Source: Chloroflexota bacterium (GTDB lineage: Bacteria; Chloroflexota; Limnocylindria; QHBO01). Taken from it: a DNA stretch of 15,592 bases. The position numbers and the translations under genes were made by a program. This document shows positions 1 through 6,697 of the stretch, one piece after another. Below the pieces are notes generated by a model. The model was not told the DNA's origin. It did no database searches and worked only from the letters and a program-made list of their open reading frames with translations. Position 1 is the first letter of the stretch; each line of letters starts with the position of its first letter. Where the stretch lies: NCBI GenBank assembly GCA_020848055.1, contig JADLBB010000035.1, forward strand, positions 1 through 15,592, given 5' to 3'.

Positions 1-240
1 ATGCGGATCACATCGAAGGGCCAGGTGACGATTCCTCAGCGCGTGCGTGAGGCAGCCGGATTCCTGCCCCATACCGAGGTCGAGTTCATCATCGAGCCTC
101 AAGGCGTCCGCATCGTGAAGGCGAAGCAAGGATGGCTGCCGACCCGCGGCGCCACGGTCGTTGATCGCCTGCGTCGTGGTGCAGGACGCGCGTCGATGTC
201 GACCGACGCGATCATGGCCTTGACGCGAGGGGAGTCGTGA
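1..240 (+). CDS. vapB: VapB-type antitoxin, SpoVT/AbrB fold
   Basis: This 79-residue protein is the likely antitoxin of a type II toxin-antitoxin pair. It should neutralise the PIN toxin encoded next to it and repress their shared promoter. Residues 1-45 have the AbrB/SpoVT swapped-hairpin pattern: MRITSKGQVTIP, then RVREAAGF, then a strand ending in VRIVKA. The tail (about 50-79, with STDAIMALTRG) resembles the toxin-binding tail of VapB proteins. The ATG is the first base of the window, so a longer start and the promoter cannot be assessed. The stop overlaps the next gene's GTG by 4 bases, which suggests translational coupling. The family call is firm; the exact subfamily is not. Confidence 0.88.
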   Translation: MRITSKGQVTIPQRVREAAGFLPHTEVEFIIEPQGVRIVKAKQGWLPTRGATVVDRLRRGAGRASMSTDAIMALTRGES

Positions 241-647
241 CGCCTGTCCTCGTCGACAGCAACGTCCTGCTCGACGTCGCGACCGACGACCCGAAATGGG
301 GAGCCTGGTCCAGTGCCACGCTCGCGCGCACGGCGGACGAGGCGGTCCTCGTCATCAACGCGCTGGTCTATGCGGAGGTGTCGATCGGTTTCGCTGCGAT
401 CGAAGCGCTCGAGGACGCGCTGCCGGCCGAACTCTTCCGGCGAGAGGATCTGCCGTACGAGGCCGCCTTCCTGGCGGGGAAGGCGTTCCTCAGCTACCGT
501 CGCCGAGGCGGAACGAAACGCTCACCGCTGCCGGACTTTTTCATCGGCGCCCATGCAGCGGTCTCCGGCTACCGGCTGCTGACGCGTGATGCAACCCGGT
601 ATCGGACATACTTCCCCAAGCTCCGACTCATCGCACCCGAAGCCTGA
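237..647 (+). CDS. vapC: VapC-type toxin, PIN-domain ribonuclease
   Basis: This 136-residue PIN-domain protein is the likely toxin of the pair, a Mg2+-dependent endoribonuclease that would cut tRNA or other RNA. The acidic active-site residues are visible: D7 in VDSNVLLDV, E47 in YAEVSIGF, D100 in LPDFFIGAHA and D118 in LLTRDATRY. All are in the usual PIN positions, so the enzyme looks intact. Length is normal for VapC. It starts at GTG within the GTGA that ends the antitoxin gene, the typical vapBC junction. The actual RNA target cannot be read from the sequence. Confidence 0.9.
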   Translation: MTPVLVDSNVLLDVATDDPKWGAWSSATLARTADEAVLVINALVYAEVSIGFAAIEALEDALPAELFRREDLPYEAAFLAGKAFLSYRRRGGTKRSPLPDFFIGAHAAVSGYRLLTRDATRYRTYFPKLRLIAPEA

Positions 648-774
648 GCCCGCAGCCCAGAGGTCATGGACGTTGGGCAGGTGGACGCTCCGCTGGGTCG
701 AGGACGGCCATGCTCGGGGCAAGGTCGTCATCACCGTCGCCGACGCATGACGCGGGATCACCCGTCCGGGGCTC

Positions 775-1086
775 TCACGGAGGGCCGGGCCGCTCGAAAC
801 CCGACCAGGTGCCGGCCGCCTGGCGTCGCTCGAGCTCGGCACGGATGTCGGCCAGTTGGTCCTCGCTGAACTCGGGATACAGACGGCGCAGGATGAACGT
901 CGCGCGATCGAGCTCCGACATCGGCCCGGCCTCATCGGCGGCCTGGTTGACCAGGATGAGTGCCTGCCGGCGCATCCGGTACGCCCACTCGGCCCGCTCA
1001 TCGGGGCTCATGGCCTGGACGCGCGCATCAAGGGCGCGCTGACCCGCATCAGGGGGTTGAAGCGCGAAGTCGATCCAGGATTTCAT
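775..1086 (-). CDS. Unknown 103-residue protein paired with nucleotidyltransferase
   Basis: I do not recognise this small protein. It is charged and appears mostly helical, with stretches such as SPDERAEWAYRMRRQALILV and SEDQLADIRAELERRQAAG; no membrane segment or signal peptide is seen. There is no RxxxxH motif, so it is not an obvious HEPN partner. The ATG at 1086 lies inside the nucleotidyltransferase gene and the two overlap by 38 bases in different frames, pointing to coupled translation. In-frame GTG codons just upstream are alternative starts. It ends the long minus-strand run and faces vapC tail to tail across 127 bases. Its position suggests a partner or antidote for the nucleotidyltransferase, which is inference only. 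Confidence 0.6.
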   Translation of the reverse strand: MKSWIDFALQPPDAGQRALDARVQAMSPDERAEWAYRMRRQALILVNQAADEAGPMSELDRATFILRRLYPEFSEDQLADIRAELERRQAAGTWSGFERPGPP

Positions 1087-1618
1087 CGACACCGAGGGCA
1101 CGCGCGTATCGCTCCAGGTAGGTCCAGTCAACGATAGCCGCATTGGCGCGCAGCAGGTTGGCACAGTCGCGGAGCTGCAGCTCGGAAATCCCCGCCGACC
1201 ATTCCAGCTTGGCCAGGATGAGATCCTCGAGACTGAGCACCCAGACATGGCCCAGCCTGGGGTGATCCCACTCCTGTCGCCGGCGCTGGGCACTGCGCGC
1301 CCAGGCGTCTCGACGCCCGAGCATCAGATCGGCCTTGCCAAGACCTGATTGCGCGACGACCGACGCGATCTTCGCATCACCCTCACCGATCGGCCGATTG
1401 ACGACGTAATCCCGCTCGAAGGCACGCTCGATCCGATGGAACTCGTGCGGCTGCAGGTCGAGGACGATGTCGATGTCCGCGGTCTGCCGTGGCTCGCCGT
1501 AGCGTGGCAACGCCTCCGAGCCGGTCACGTAGTAATCGACGCCGATGCGCTCCAGGCGCCGGATCACATCGGAGGCGACGTCGTCATCCACGCGCCGATC
1601 GTACGCCGGTCCGGACAC
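1049..1618 (-). CDS. Nucleotidyltransferase-fold protein (AbiEii/DUF6036-like)
   Basis: This 189-residue protein resembles the polymerase-beta-like nucleotidyltransferases found in AbiEii/MenT-type toxins and DUF6036 proteins. The fold's signature is visible: a glycine-serine turn (VTGSEAL, G33-S34), then the metal-binding pair D48 and D50 in TADIDIVLD, and a possible third acid, D97, in KADLMLG. A later block, LSLEDLILAKLEW with K137, matches the lysine-bearing helix of such proteins. The GTG start directly follows the stop of the ABC permease with no gap; GTG at codon 10 is an alternative. Relatives transfer nucleotides to tRNA or proteins, but the substrate here is unknown. It overlaps the downstream unknown gene and is probably a two-gene module with it. 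Confidence 0.72.
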   Translation of the reverse strand: MSGPAYDRRVDDDVASDVIRRLERIGVDYYVTGSEALPRYGEPRQTADIDIVLDLQPHEFHRIERAFERDYVVNRPIGEGDAKIASVVAQSGLGKADLMLGRRDAWARSAQRRRQEWDHPRLGHVWVLSLEDLILAKLEWSAGISELQLRDCANLLRANAAIVDWTYLERYARALGVDEILDRLRASTP

Positions 1619-2359
1619 TCAGCGGCGGGGCTCCCAGCTGAAGAAACGGATCGCGATCGCCACGCCGATCACCCCCCACAGCGCGACGATGCCAACCGCC
1701 GTCCACGGCACGCTCGTATCGGCACCGGCGCGGTACAGCCCGATCATGGCGTCGGCGAAGTGGCGCACCGGCAGCCACAGGCTGACCGTGTTGAGCCAAT
1801 CGGGGGCGTTGTCCATCTGGATGAACACGTTGCTGACGAACAGGACCGGCAGCACGACGGCGTTGACGATGGCCGGAGAGGCATCGGCGTTCGGTATCAC
1901 ACCGGTCAGGGCCAGGCCGAGCGCGCTGAAGGCGGCGGCCGACACGATCAGCACGACCAGCATGGCGGGCACCGATGCCCATGGCACCGGGACCTCGTAG
2001 AACAGCGCGCCCGCCGCTCCCACGATGACGACCAGCACGAAGGCGATGAGCACCGCGTGCCCGATCCGGCCGGCGAGATAGGCCCATGCCGGCAGGGGCG
2101 TGCCGCGCACGCGCTTGAGGATCCCGTTGTCGCGCGCCATCGTCACTGTCATCGCCAGGTTGGTGAACGTGGCGGTCACGACGCCGAAGACCATGATGGC
2201 CGGCGTGAAGAAGCGCCCGGCACCGGCGCCGAACAGGACGTTGAAGATGACCATGAACAGCAGCGGGAAGGCGAACGTGAAGAAGGCGGCTGCCGGATTG
2301 CGCCAGAACGAGCGGTTCTCGTAACGGACCTGGCGCAGGGCCAACATCGCGCTGCTCAT
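1619..2359 (-). CDS. ABC-2 type transporter permease
   Basis: This 246-residue integral membrane protein is the permease of an ABC-2 exporter encoded with the ATPase just upstream. Six hydrophobic spans can be placed at about 24-44, 52-74, 98-120, 127-150, 165-182 and 219-238. The cytoplasmic loop RDNGILKRVRGTPLP, followed by a span, is typical of DrrB/NatB-like permeases, and NVFIQMDNAP before the last loop also fits. Its ATG overlaps the ATPase stop (ATGA), so the subunits are coupled. The substrate cannot be read from the sequence. Position inside an oxidase operon allows a role in copper, haem or lipid handling, but the family is promiscuous and drug export is equally possible. Confidence 0.88.
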   Translation of the reverse strand: MSSAMLALRQVRYENRSFWRNPAAAFFTFAFPLLFMVIFNVLFGAGAGRFFTPAIMVFGVVTATFTNLAMTVTMARDNGILKRVRGTPLPAWAYLAGRIGHAVLIAFVLVVIVGAAGALFYEVPVPWASVPAMLVVLIVSAAAFSALGLALTGVIPNADASPAIVNAVVLPVLFVSNVFIQMDNAPDWLNTVSLWLPVRHFADAMIGLYRAGADTSVPWTAVGIVALWGVIGVAIAIRFFSWEPRR

Positions 2360-3261
2360 GCGTCCGCCTCCCCTTCGGCGCTCGTCAGTTCAAGGTACAC
2401 GTCCTCCAGGGACTGTCGCGTCACCTGGAGGCCCTCGAGCGCATGGCCGCCGGCGATCGCCCAGCCGGTGAGATCGTGCAGCAGCCCGGTCGGCTGATCG
2501 GTCTCGATCGTCCAGCCCACCCCGGTCGGTCGCGCATCGAGCTCCGAGGGCGGCTCGACGCCGTCCGACAGGCCAAAGGTGACGGTCGAGCGGCTCGAGG
2601 ATGCGCCGATCAGCTCGGCCGGCGTGCCGGTCGCCACGATGACCCCATCGGCCATGATGGCCAACCGATTGGCCAGGTACTGCGCCTCGTCCATGAAGTG
2701 CGTCGTGAGCAGGATCGTCTTACCCAGCCCCGCAAGGCCGCGGATGGTTTCCCACGCCTGGCGGCGCGCCGACGGATCAAAGCCGGTGGTCGGTTCGTCC
2801 AGGAACAGGAGTTCCGGGTCGCCGGCCAGGGCCACCGCCAGGTCGACCCGGCGCTTCTGGCCGCCCGACAGCTTGTTGACGCGCCGATCGGCCTGTTCGC
2901 CCAACCCGGCGAGGTCGATCGCCACGGCGGGATCCATGGGTCGCGGGTAGTAGCCGGCGACCATGGTCACGATCTCGCGGACGGTCAGGTACTCGTCGAC
3001 GCCGGTCTGCTGCAGGACGATCCCCATCCGCTCGCGCAGCTCACGCTCGTGGCGGCCCGGATCGTGCCCCAGCACCGTGACGTCCCCGCCGCTGCGGACC
3101 CGATGGCCCTCCAGGATCTCGACCGTGGTCGTCTTGCCGGCGCCGTTGGGACCCAGCAGGGCGAACACCTCGCCGGCCGCGATGCTCAGGTCGATGCCGC
3201 GCACGGCCTCGAGCGACTCGTACGACTTGCGCAGTCCGCGGACCTCGATCGCCGCGACCAT
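2356..3261 (-). CDS. ABC transporter ATP-binding protein
   Basis: This 301-residue protein is the ATPase of the ABC-2 exporter. Walker A is GPNGAGKT (37-44), the Q-loop is at Q84-Q85, the signature LSGGQ is at 131-135, Walker B is LLFLDE (151-156), the D-loop FDPSAR follows, and the switch histidine is H188 in TTHFMDEA. All are intact. The tail after about residue 220 is the accessory region common in DrrA/CcmA-type ATPases. The ATG follows a GGACGGGG ribosome-binding stretch in a 10-base gap after the small membrane-protein gene. It probably belongs to the oxidase operon by transcription; functional linkage is not shown. Confidence 0.93.
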   Translation of the reverse strand: MVAAIEVRGLRKSYESLEAVRGIDLSIAAGEVFALLGPNGAGKTTTVEILEGHRVRSGGDVTVLGHDPGRHERELRERMGIVLQQTGVDEYLTVREIVTMVAGYYPRPMDPAVAIDLAGLGEQADRRVNKLSGGQKRRVDLAVALAGDPELLFLDEPTTGFDPSARRQAWETIRGLAGLGKTILLTTHFMDEAQYLANRLAIMADGVIVATGTPAELIGASSSRSTVTFGLSDGVEPPSELDARPTGVGWTIETDQPTGLLHDLTGWAIAGGHALEGLQVTRQSLEDVYLELTSAEGEADA

Positions 3262-3271
3262 CAGCCCCGTC

Positions 3272-3478
3272 CTACGGGGCGGCCGCCAGGAAGGTCCAGG
3301 CCGCGAGCACGAAGGCGATGATCAGGAAGGTCGCCAGGGCCAGCGGCAGGAATGCGACGCCCAACGGCCGGTGCGACAGTTGTGAGTCGATGCGGCCGGC
3401 GTCGGATTCGGCGGGCATGGCTGCGGGCACGCCCGCCTCCGCTCCGCTCGCGGCCGGAAGGTTGCTCTGTGCGCTCAT
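3272..3478 (-). CDS. Small single-span membrane protein, unknown
   Basis: This 68-residue protein has an alanine- and proline-rich soluble N-terminus (about 1-38) and one hydrophobic span (about 41-66: LGVAFLPLALATF onward) that reaches almost to the C-terminus, so it resembles a tail-anchored protein. I do not recognise a family. The gene is supported by context: its ATG overlaps the thioredoxin-gene stop in ATGA, and the ABC ATPase begins 10 bases after its stop. Small one-span proteins are common accessory subunits or assembly factors of haem-copper oxidases, which makes that role plausible. Being short and of biased composition, it could still be a chance frame. Confidence 0.6.
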   Translation of the reverse strand: MSAQSNLPAASGAEAGVPAAMPAESDAGRIDSQLSHRPLGVAFLPLALATFLIIAFVLAAWTFLAAAP

Positions 3479-4041
3479 CTAGAGCGCATGATAGTCGCCA
3501 GCCCGTCATCGAGAGAGGATTCGGTGAACTGGCCGATGTGCCGGGCGCGGATGATCCCCGCACCATCGATGAAGAACGTCTCGGGCGGTCCAAGGATCTC
3601 GTACGCCTCCGCCACCCGGCCGCCGGGGTCCATGGCGGCGGGCCAGGTGGCGCCGTTGCGTTCCATGAACTCGCGGGCCGCGGTGGAACGGTCCTGGAAG
3701 ACGATCCCGATCACGAACAGGCCGTCGGCGGCGTGGCGCTCGACCGCCCGGCGCAGAAGGGGAAACTCCTCGACGCAGGGACCGCACCAGCTGGCCCAGA
3801 AGTTGACGACCACCGGACGTCCGCGAAGGCCGGCCAGGCTGATCGGGTTTCCGTCAAGGTCGACCAGCGTGAACCCGGGCGCCTCGCTGCCGACGGTGGC
3901 GGCTCCCGGCGCGGGCACGCGCCAGGCCAGCACGGCCACGATGAGTCCGAGCAGGACCAGCGGCAGGACCGCCGCCACGATCAGGTGCCGACGGGGCAGG
4001 CGCCGTAGATCGACGCCGTCGCCATCGCGCGAGGGGGTCAA
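3475..4041 (-). CDS. Membrane-anchored thioredoxin-like protein, CcmG/ResA/TlpA type
   Basis: This protein of about 188 residues has an N-terminal anchor (about 20-40) and an extracytoplasmic thioredoxin domain. The redox motif is WCGPC (C86, C89) in VNFWASWCGPCVEEFPLL, and GPPETFFID carries the cis-proline and resembles the CcmG/DsbE pattern. Family members reduce disulfides in apocytochrome c or in the copper site of oxidase subunit II, and the latter fits the operon. The start is uncertain: the frame is open up to an ATG at 4194, but that would overlap the preceding gene by 146 bases. I prefer TTG at 4041, just after that gene's stop, though it lacks a clear ribosome-binding site. Its own stop overlaps the next ATG. 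Confidence 0.88.
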   Translation of the reverse strand: MTPSRDGDGVDLRRLPRRHLIVAAVLPLVLLGLIVAVLAWRVPAPGAATVGSEAPGFTLVDLDGNPISLAGLRGRPVVVNFWASWCGPCVEEFPLLRRAVERHAADGLFVIGIVFQDRSTAAREFMERNGATWPAAMDPGGRVAEAYEILGPPETFFIDGAGIIRARHIGQFTESSLDDGLATIMRSR

Positions 4042-4048
4042 CGAGGAG

Positions 4049-4402
4049 TCAGTGACTGGCTTCCTCGCCGTGCGAGGAGCGTTCGGTCTCCGTCCACTCG
4101 TGGTTGGCGGCCCGCACCCACCATATGACGCCCAACACCAGCCCGCCGAGGCCCGGAAGTGCCAGGAAGGGGTTGGCGATCTCGCCGTCGGCACGGAAAG
4201 CCAGGCCGGCGCCGATCAGTGCGGCCGAGACGGAGAACCAGACGGGCAGCGCGCTGGGCCCGGGCAGATGGACGCCGCGCGGAGGTTTCGCCGCCGGTCC
4301 GGCAGCGCCGCCACGCGAGAACATGACGAACACCGCGCCAAGCACCACGAGCATGGCGACGCCCACCACCGCGAACCCGAACGTCGTGTCAGACATCGGC
4401 AT
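4049..4402 (-). CDS. Small cytochrome c oxidase subunit (subunit IV-like)
   Basis: This 117-residue protein has three predicted membrane spans (about 6-28, 52-70, 77-97) and a charged tail rich in Glu and His. Its position directly after coxC, 7 bases downstream, suggests an oxidase subunit IV or CtaF-like accessory subunit. No catalytic or cofactor residues are expected in this class, and the sequence has no motif that proves the family. The ATG at 4402 is only 3 bases from an AGGGGG ribosome-binding stretch. The second ATG, at 4396, has better spacing and may be the true start. The function is inferred from position and topology. Confidence 0.7.
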   Translation of the reverse strand: MPMSDTTFGFAVVGVAMLVVLGAVFVMFSRGGAAGPAAKPPRGVHLPGPSALPVWFSVSAALIGAGLAFRADGEIANPFLALPGLGGLVLGVIWWVRAANHEWTETERSSHGEEASH

Positions 4403-4409
4403 CGACCCC

Positions 4410-5024
4410 CTAGCGCAGCAGGTAGATGGTGGAGAACACGCCGATCCACACCACGTCGACGAAGTGCCAGTAGATGCTGACCGCCTCGACCGCGGTGTGG
4501 TTGCGCGCGCTGAACTGGCCGCGCATGGTGCGAGCCAGGATGATCGTCAGGCCCACCGCCCCGCCGAAGACGTGGGCGCCGTGGAAGCCGGTGAGGGTGT
4601 AGAACACCGTCCCGAACACGCCGTCGCTGATGCCGAACCCGAGTTGGCTGTAGTCGTACAGCTGGCCCAACAGGAACGCGACGCCCAGGATCAGCGTGAG
4701 CGCGGTCCACAGCTTCAGCTTGCCGGTGTTGCCGCGTCGAATGGCCCAGATTCCGAACTGCATCGTGATGCTCGAGGAGACCAGGATGACCGTCAGTGCT
4801 ATCGCCAGCCCCAGATCGAGGTGATGGGCGCCCTCCGGCGGGCCCCAGGTGCCCGGGGCGGCGTGGGCGCGCGCGTTGAAGTACGTGGCAAACAGGCCAC
4901 CGAAGAACATCACCTCGCTGGCGATGAACAGCAGCATCCCGACCATCACGGTCGGCATGCCGCTCTGGCGGTTCGCCTCTTGCTCGGCCGGCGCCTGGAC
5001 GGCCGGCACGGCCTGGGTCGTCAC
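4410..5024 (-). CDS. coxC: Cytochrome c oxidase subunit III
   Basis: This 204-residue protein is subunit III of the haem-copper oxidase, which stabilises subunit I and supports proton uptake but binds no redox metal. Five spans are visible, as in the short bacterial form. Family markers are SEVMFFGG with E37, TGFHGAHVFGG with H148, and YWHFVDVVWI near the C-terminus (H187, D190). A longer open frame runs upstream to 5192 but overlaps coxA. GTG at 5024 is chosen because it forms GTGA with the coxA stop and follows a GGAGG site at ideal spacing. Translational coupling to coxA is likely. Confidence 0.95.
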   Translation of the reverse strand: MTTQAVPAVQAPAEQEANRQSGMPTVMVGMLLFIASEVMFFGGLFATYFNARAHAAPGTWGPPEGAHHLDLGLAIALTVILVSSSITMQFGIWAIRRGNTGKLKLWTALTLILGVAFLLGQLYDYSQLGFGISDGVFGTVFYTLTGFHGAHVFGGAVGLTIILARTMRGQFSARNHTAVEAVSIYWHFVDVVWIGVFSTIYLLR

Positions 5025-6682
5025 GCGGCGCCTCCGGCCTGCTCGGCGTCGAGGTCGCTGCCATCGGGGTTGTGGTCGTCGCCGTGCGCCAGGTAGAACA
5101 GGGGGCGCTCGGAATGGATCGGCGGCAGGCGGTCGAAGTTGTATGGCGGCGGCGGCGAGGTCGTGGCCCACTCCAGCGTGGTGCCGTCCCACGGGTTGTC
5201 GCCGGCCGGCTCACCGTTGATGAAGGTGGCGATGATGTTGACCAGGAACGGGATGATGCTGACCGCGATCATGAACGCGCCCACCGTTGACAGCGAGTTC
5301 AGCAGCGTCCAGCCGGCGTTCGGGTCGTAGTCGGCGATGCGGCGCGGCATGCCGAGCAGGCCGAGCTCGTGCATCGGGAAGAAGGCGAGGTTGAAGCCGA
5401 TGAAGTGGATCCAGAAGTGGATCTTGCCCAGCGGCTCGTTCAACTTGCGCCCGAACATCTTCGGGAACCAGTAGTAGGTCGCGGCGAATACGGCGAACAC
5501 CGACCCACCGAAGAAGACGTAGTGCAGGTGGGCCACCACGAAGTACGTGTCGTGCAGATGGAAGTCCACCGGCGGGATGGCGACCATCACGCCGTTGATG
5601 CCGCCGATCAGGAACATGCTGATGAAGCCCAGCGCGAAGAGCATGGCGGCGCTGAAGGTCAACTTGCCCCGCCACAGCGTCCCGAGCCAGTTGAACATCT
5701 TGACGCCGGTCGGGATGCCGATCAGCGCGGTCATGAACGCGAAGTACGGCAGGAAGATCGCGCCGGTGGTGAACATGTGGTGCGCCCACACGCTGAAGCT
5801 GAGCAGGCCGATGCCGATGGTGGCGAACACGAAGGCCTTGTAGCCGAACAGCGGCTTGCGACTGAACGCGGGCAGCACCTCGCTCACCACGCCCATGGCC
5901 GGCAGGATGACGATATAGACCTCGGGATGGCCGAAGAACCAGAACAGGTGCTGCCACAGGATCGGGTTGCCGCCGACCGATGGGTCGAAGAACGACCCGC
6001 CGTAGTTGCGATCGATGAACAGCGCGATGAGCCCGGCGGTCAGGACCGGCGTGGCGAGCAGGATCAGCACCGCGGTGACGAGCACGGTCCACACGAAGAT
6101 GGGCATCCGGAACAGCGTCATGCCCGGTGCCCGCATCTTGAAGATGGTCGTGATGAAGTTCACGGCCCCCAGGATCGAGGCGGTCCCGACCAGCGTCAGG
6201 CCGATCAGCCATAGGTCGGTGCCAACGCCGGGTGACCGGTTCGAAAGCGGCACGTACGAGGTCCAGCCCTCGGCCGCGGCGCCGCCGAACAGGTAGCCGC
6301 TGAAGATGAGCAGGCCGCCCAGGGGCAACAGCCAGAAGCTCAGGGCGTTGATGCGCGGGAAGGCCATGTCCGGCGCTCCCAGCTGCAGCGGCACGATGAA
6401 GTTGGCGAAGCCCGACAGCACCGGGATGATGAACAGGAACAGCATGATCGTCCCGTGCATCGTGAACGCCTGGTCGAAGGTGTCGTGATCAAGGAACTGC
6501 ATCCCGGGCACGGCCAGCTCGGAGCGGATGACCAGCGCCAGGATGCCGGCCGCGAAGAAGAACAGGAAGCTGTTGACGATGTAAAGGACGCCGATCTTCT
6601 TGTGGTCGACGGTCGTCAGCCAGTCCATGACCCAGGAGCGTCGCGAGACGCCGGTCGCCGGTCCGAGGGTGGTGGTTGCCAT
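5021..6682 (-). CDS. coxA: Cytochrome c oxidase subunit I, A1-type
   Basis: This 553-residue catalytic subunit reduces O2 to water and pumps protons in the cytoplasmic membrane. Metal ligands are complete: low-spin haem H76 (MHGTIM) and H387, CuB H252, H301 and H302, and high-spin haem H385 (VAHLHYVFFGG). Y256 in GHPEVY would form the His-Tyr crosslink. E254 in the same motif marks the A1 subfamily. D105 and N112 (GAPDMAFPRIN) match the D-channel entrance and K328 (TGVK) the K channel, so it should be a full proton pump. The C-terminal tail (about 490-553) is hydrophilic and Pro/Asp-rich, without a cytochrome c domain. The ATG has GGAG 8 bases upstream and lies 15 bases after coxB. Confidence 0.98.
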   Translation of the reverse strand: MATTTLGPATGVSRRSWVMDWLTTVDHKKIGVLYIVNSFLFFFAAGILALVIRSELAVPGMQFLDHDTFDQAFTMHGTIMLFLFIIPVLSGFANFIVPLQLGAPDMAFPRINALSFWLLPLGGLLIFSGYLFGGAAAEGWTSYVPLSNRSPGVGTDLWLIGLTLVGTASILGAVNFITTIFKMRAPGMTLFRMPIFVWTVLVTAVLILLATPVLTAGLIALFIDRNYGGSFFDPSVGGNPILWQHLFWFFGHPEVYIVILPAMGVVSEVLPAFSRKPLFGYKAFVFATIGIGLLSFSVWAHHMFTTGAIFLPYFAFMTALIGIPTGVKMFNWLGTLWRGKLTFSAAMLFALGFISMFLIGGINGVMVAIPPVDFHLHDTYFVVAHLHYVFFGGSVFAVFAATYYWFPKMFGRKLNEPLGKIHFWIHFIGFNLAFFPMHELGLLGMPRRIADYDPNAGWTLLNSLSTVGAFMIAVSIIPFLVNIIATFINGEPAGDNPWDGTTLEWATTSPPPPYNFDRLPPIHSERPLFYLAHGDDHNPDGSDLDAEQAGGAA

Positions 6683-6697
6683 GCTTCGCGCTCCGTC

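Noticed and set aside
655..678. GCCCA/TGGGC inverted repeat after vapC as a terminator
   Set aside because: Only 5 pairs with a 14-base loop and no T-run; too weak to call.
775..1086. HEPN-type partner of the nucleotidyltransferase (MNT-HEPN pair)
   Set aside because: The small protein has no RxxxxH motif and contains no histidine that could serve it.
1349..2497. 382-codon plus-strand open frame antisense to the nucleotidyltransferase and ABC permease
   Set aside because: Low-complexity translation rich in His, Arg, Asp and Gly, typical of the antisense of a GC-rich gene; the minus-strand proteins have clear family motifs.
4042..4194. Longer thioredoxin-protein N-terminus from ATG at 4194
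   Set aside because: It would overlap the subunit IV-like gene by 146 bases, and the added residues are Arg/Trp/Pro-rich and unlike a signal or anchor.
5369..6214. 281-codon plus-strand open frame inside coxA
   Set aside because: It is the antisense of a certain catalytic subunit gene; its translation is charged repeats with no fold-like pattern.
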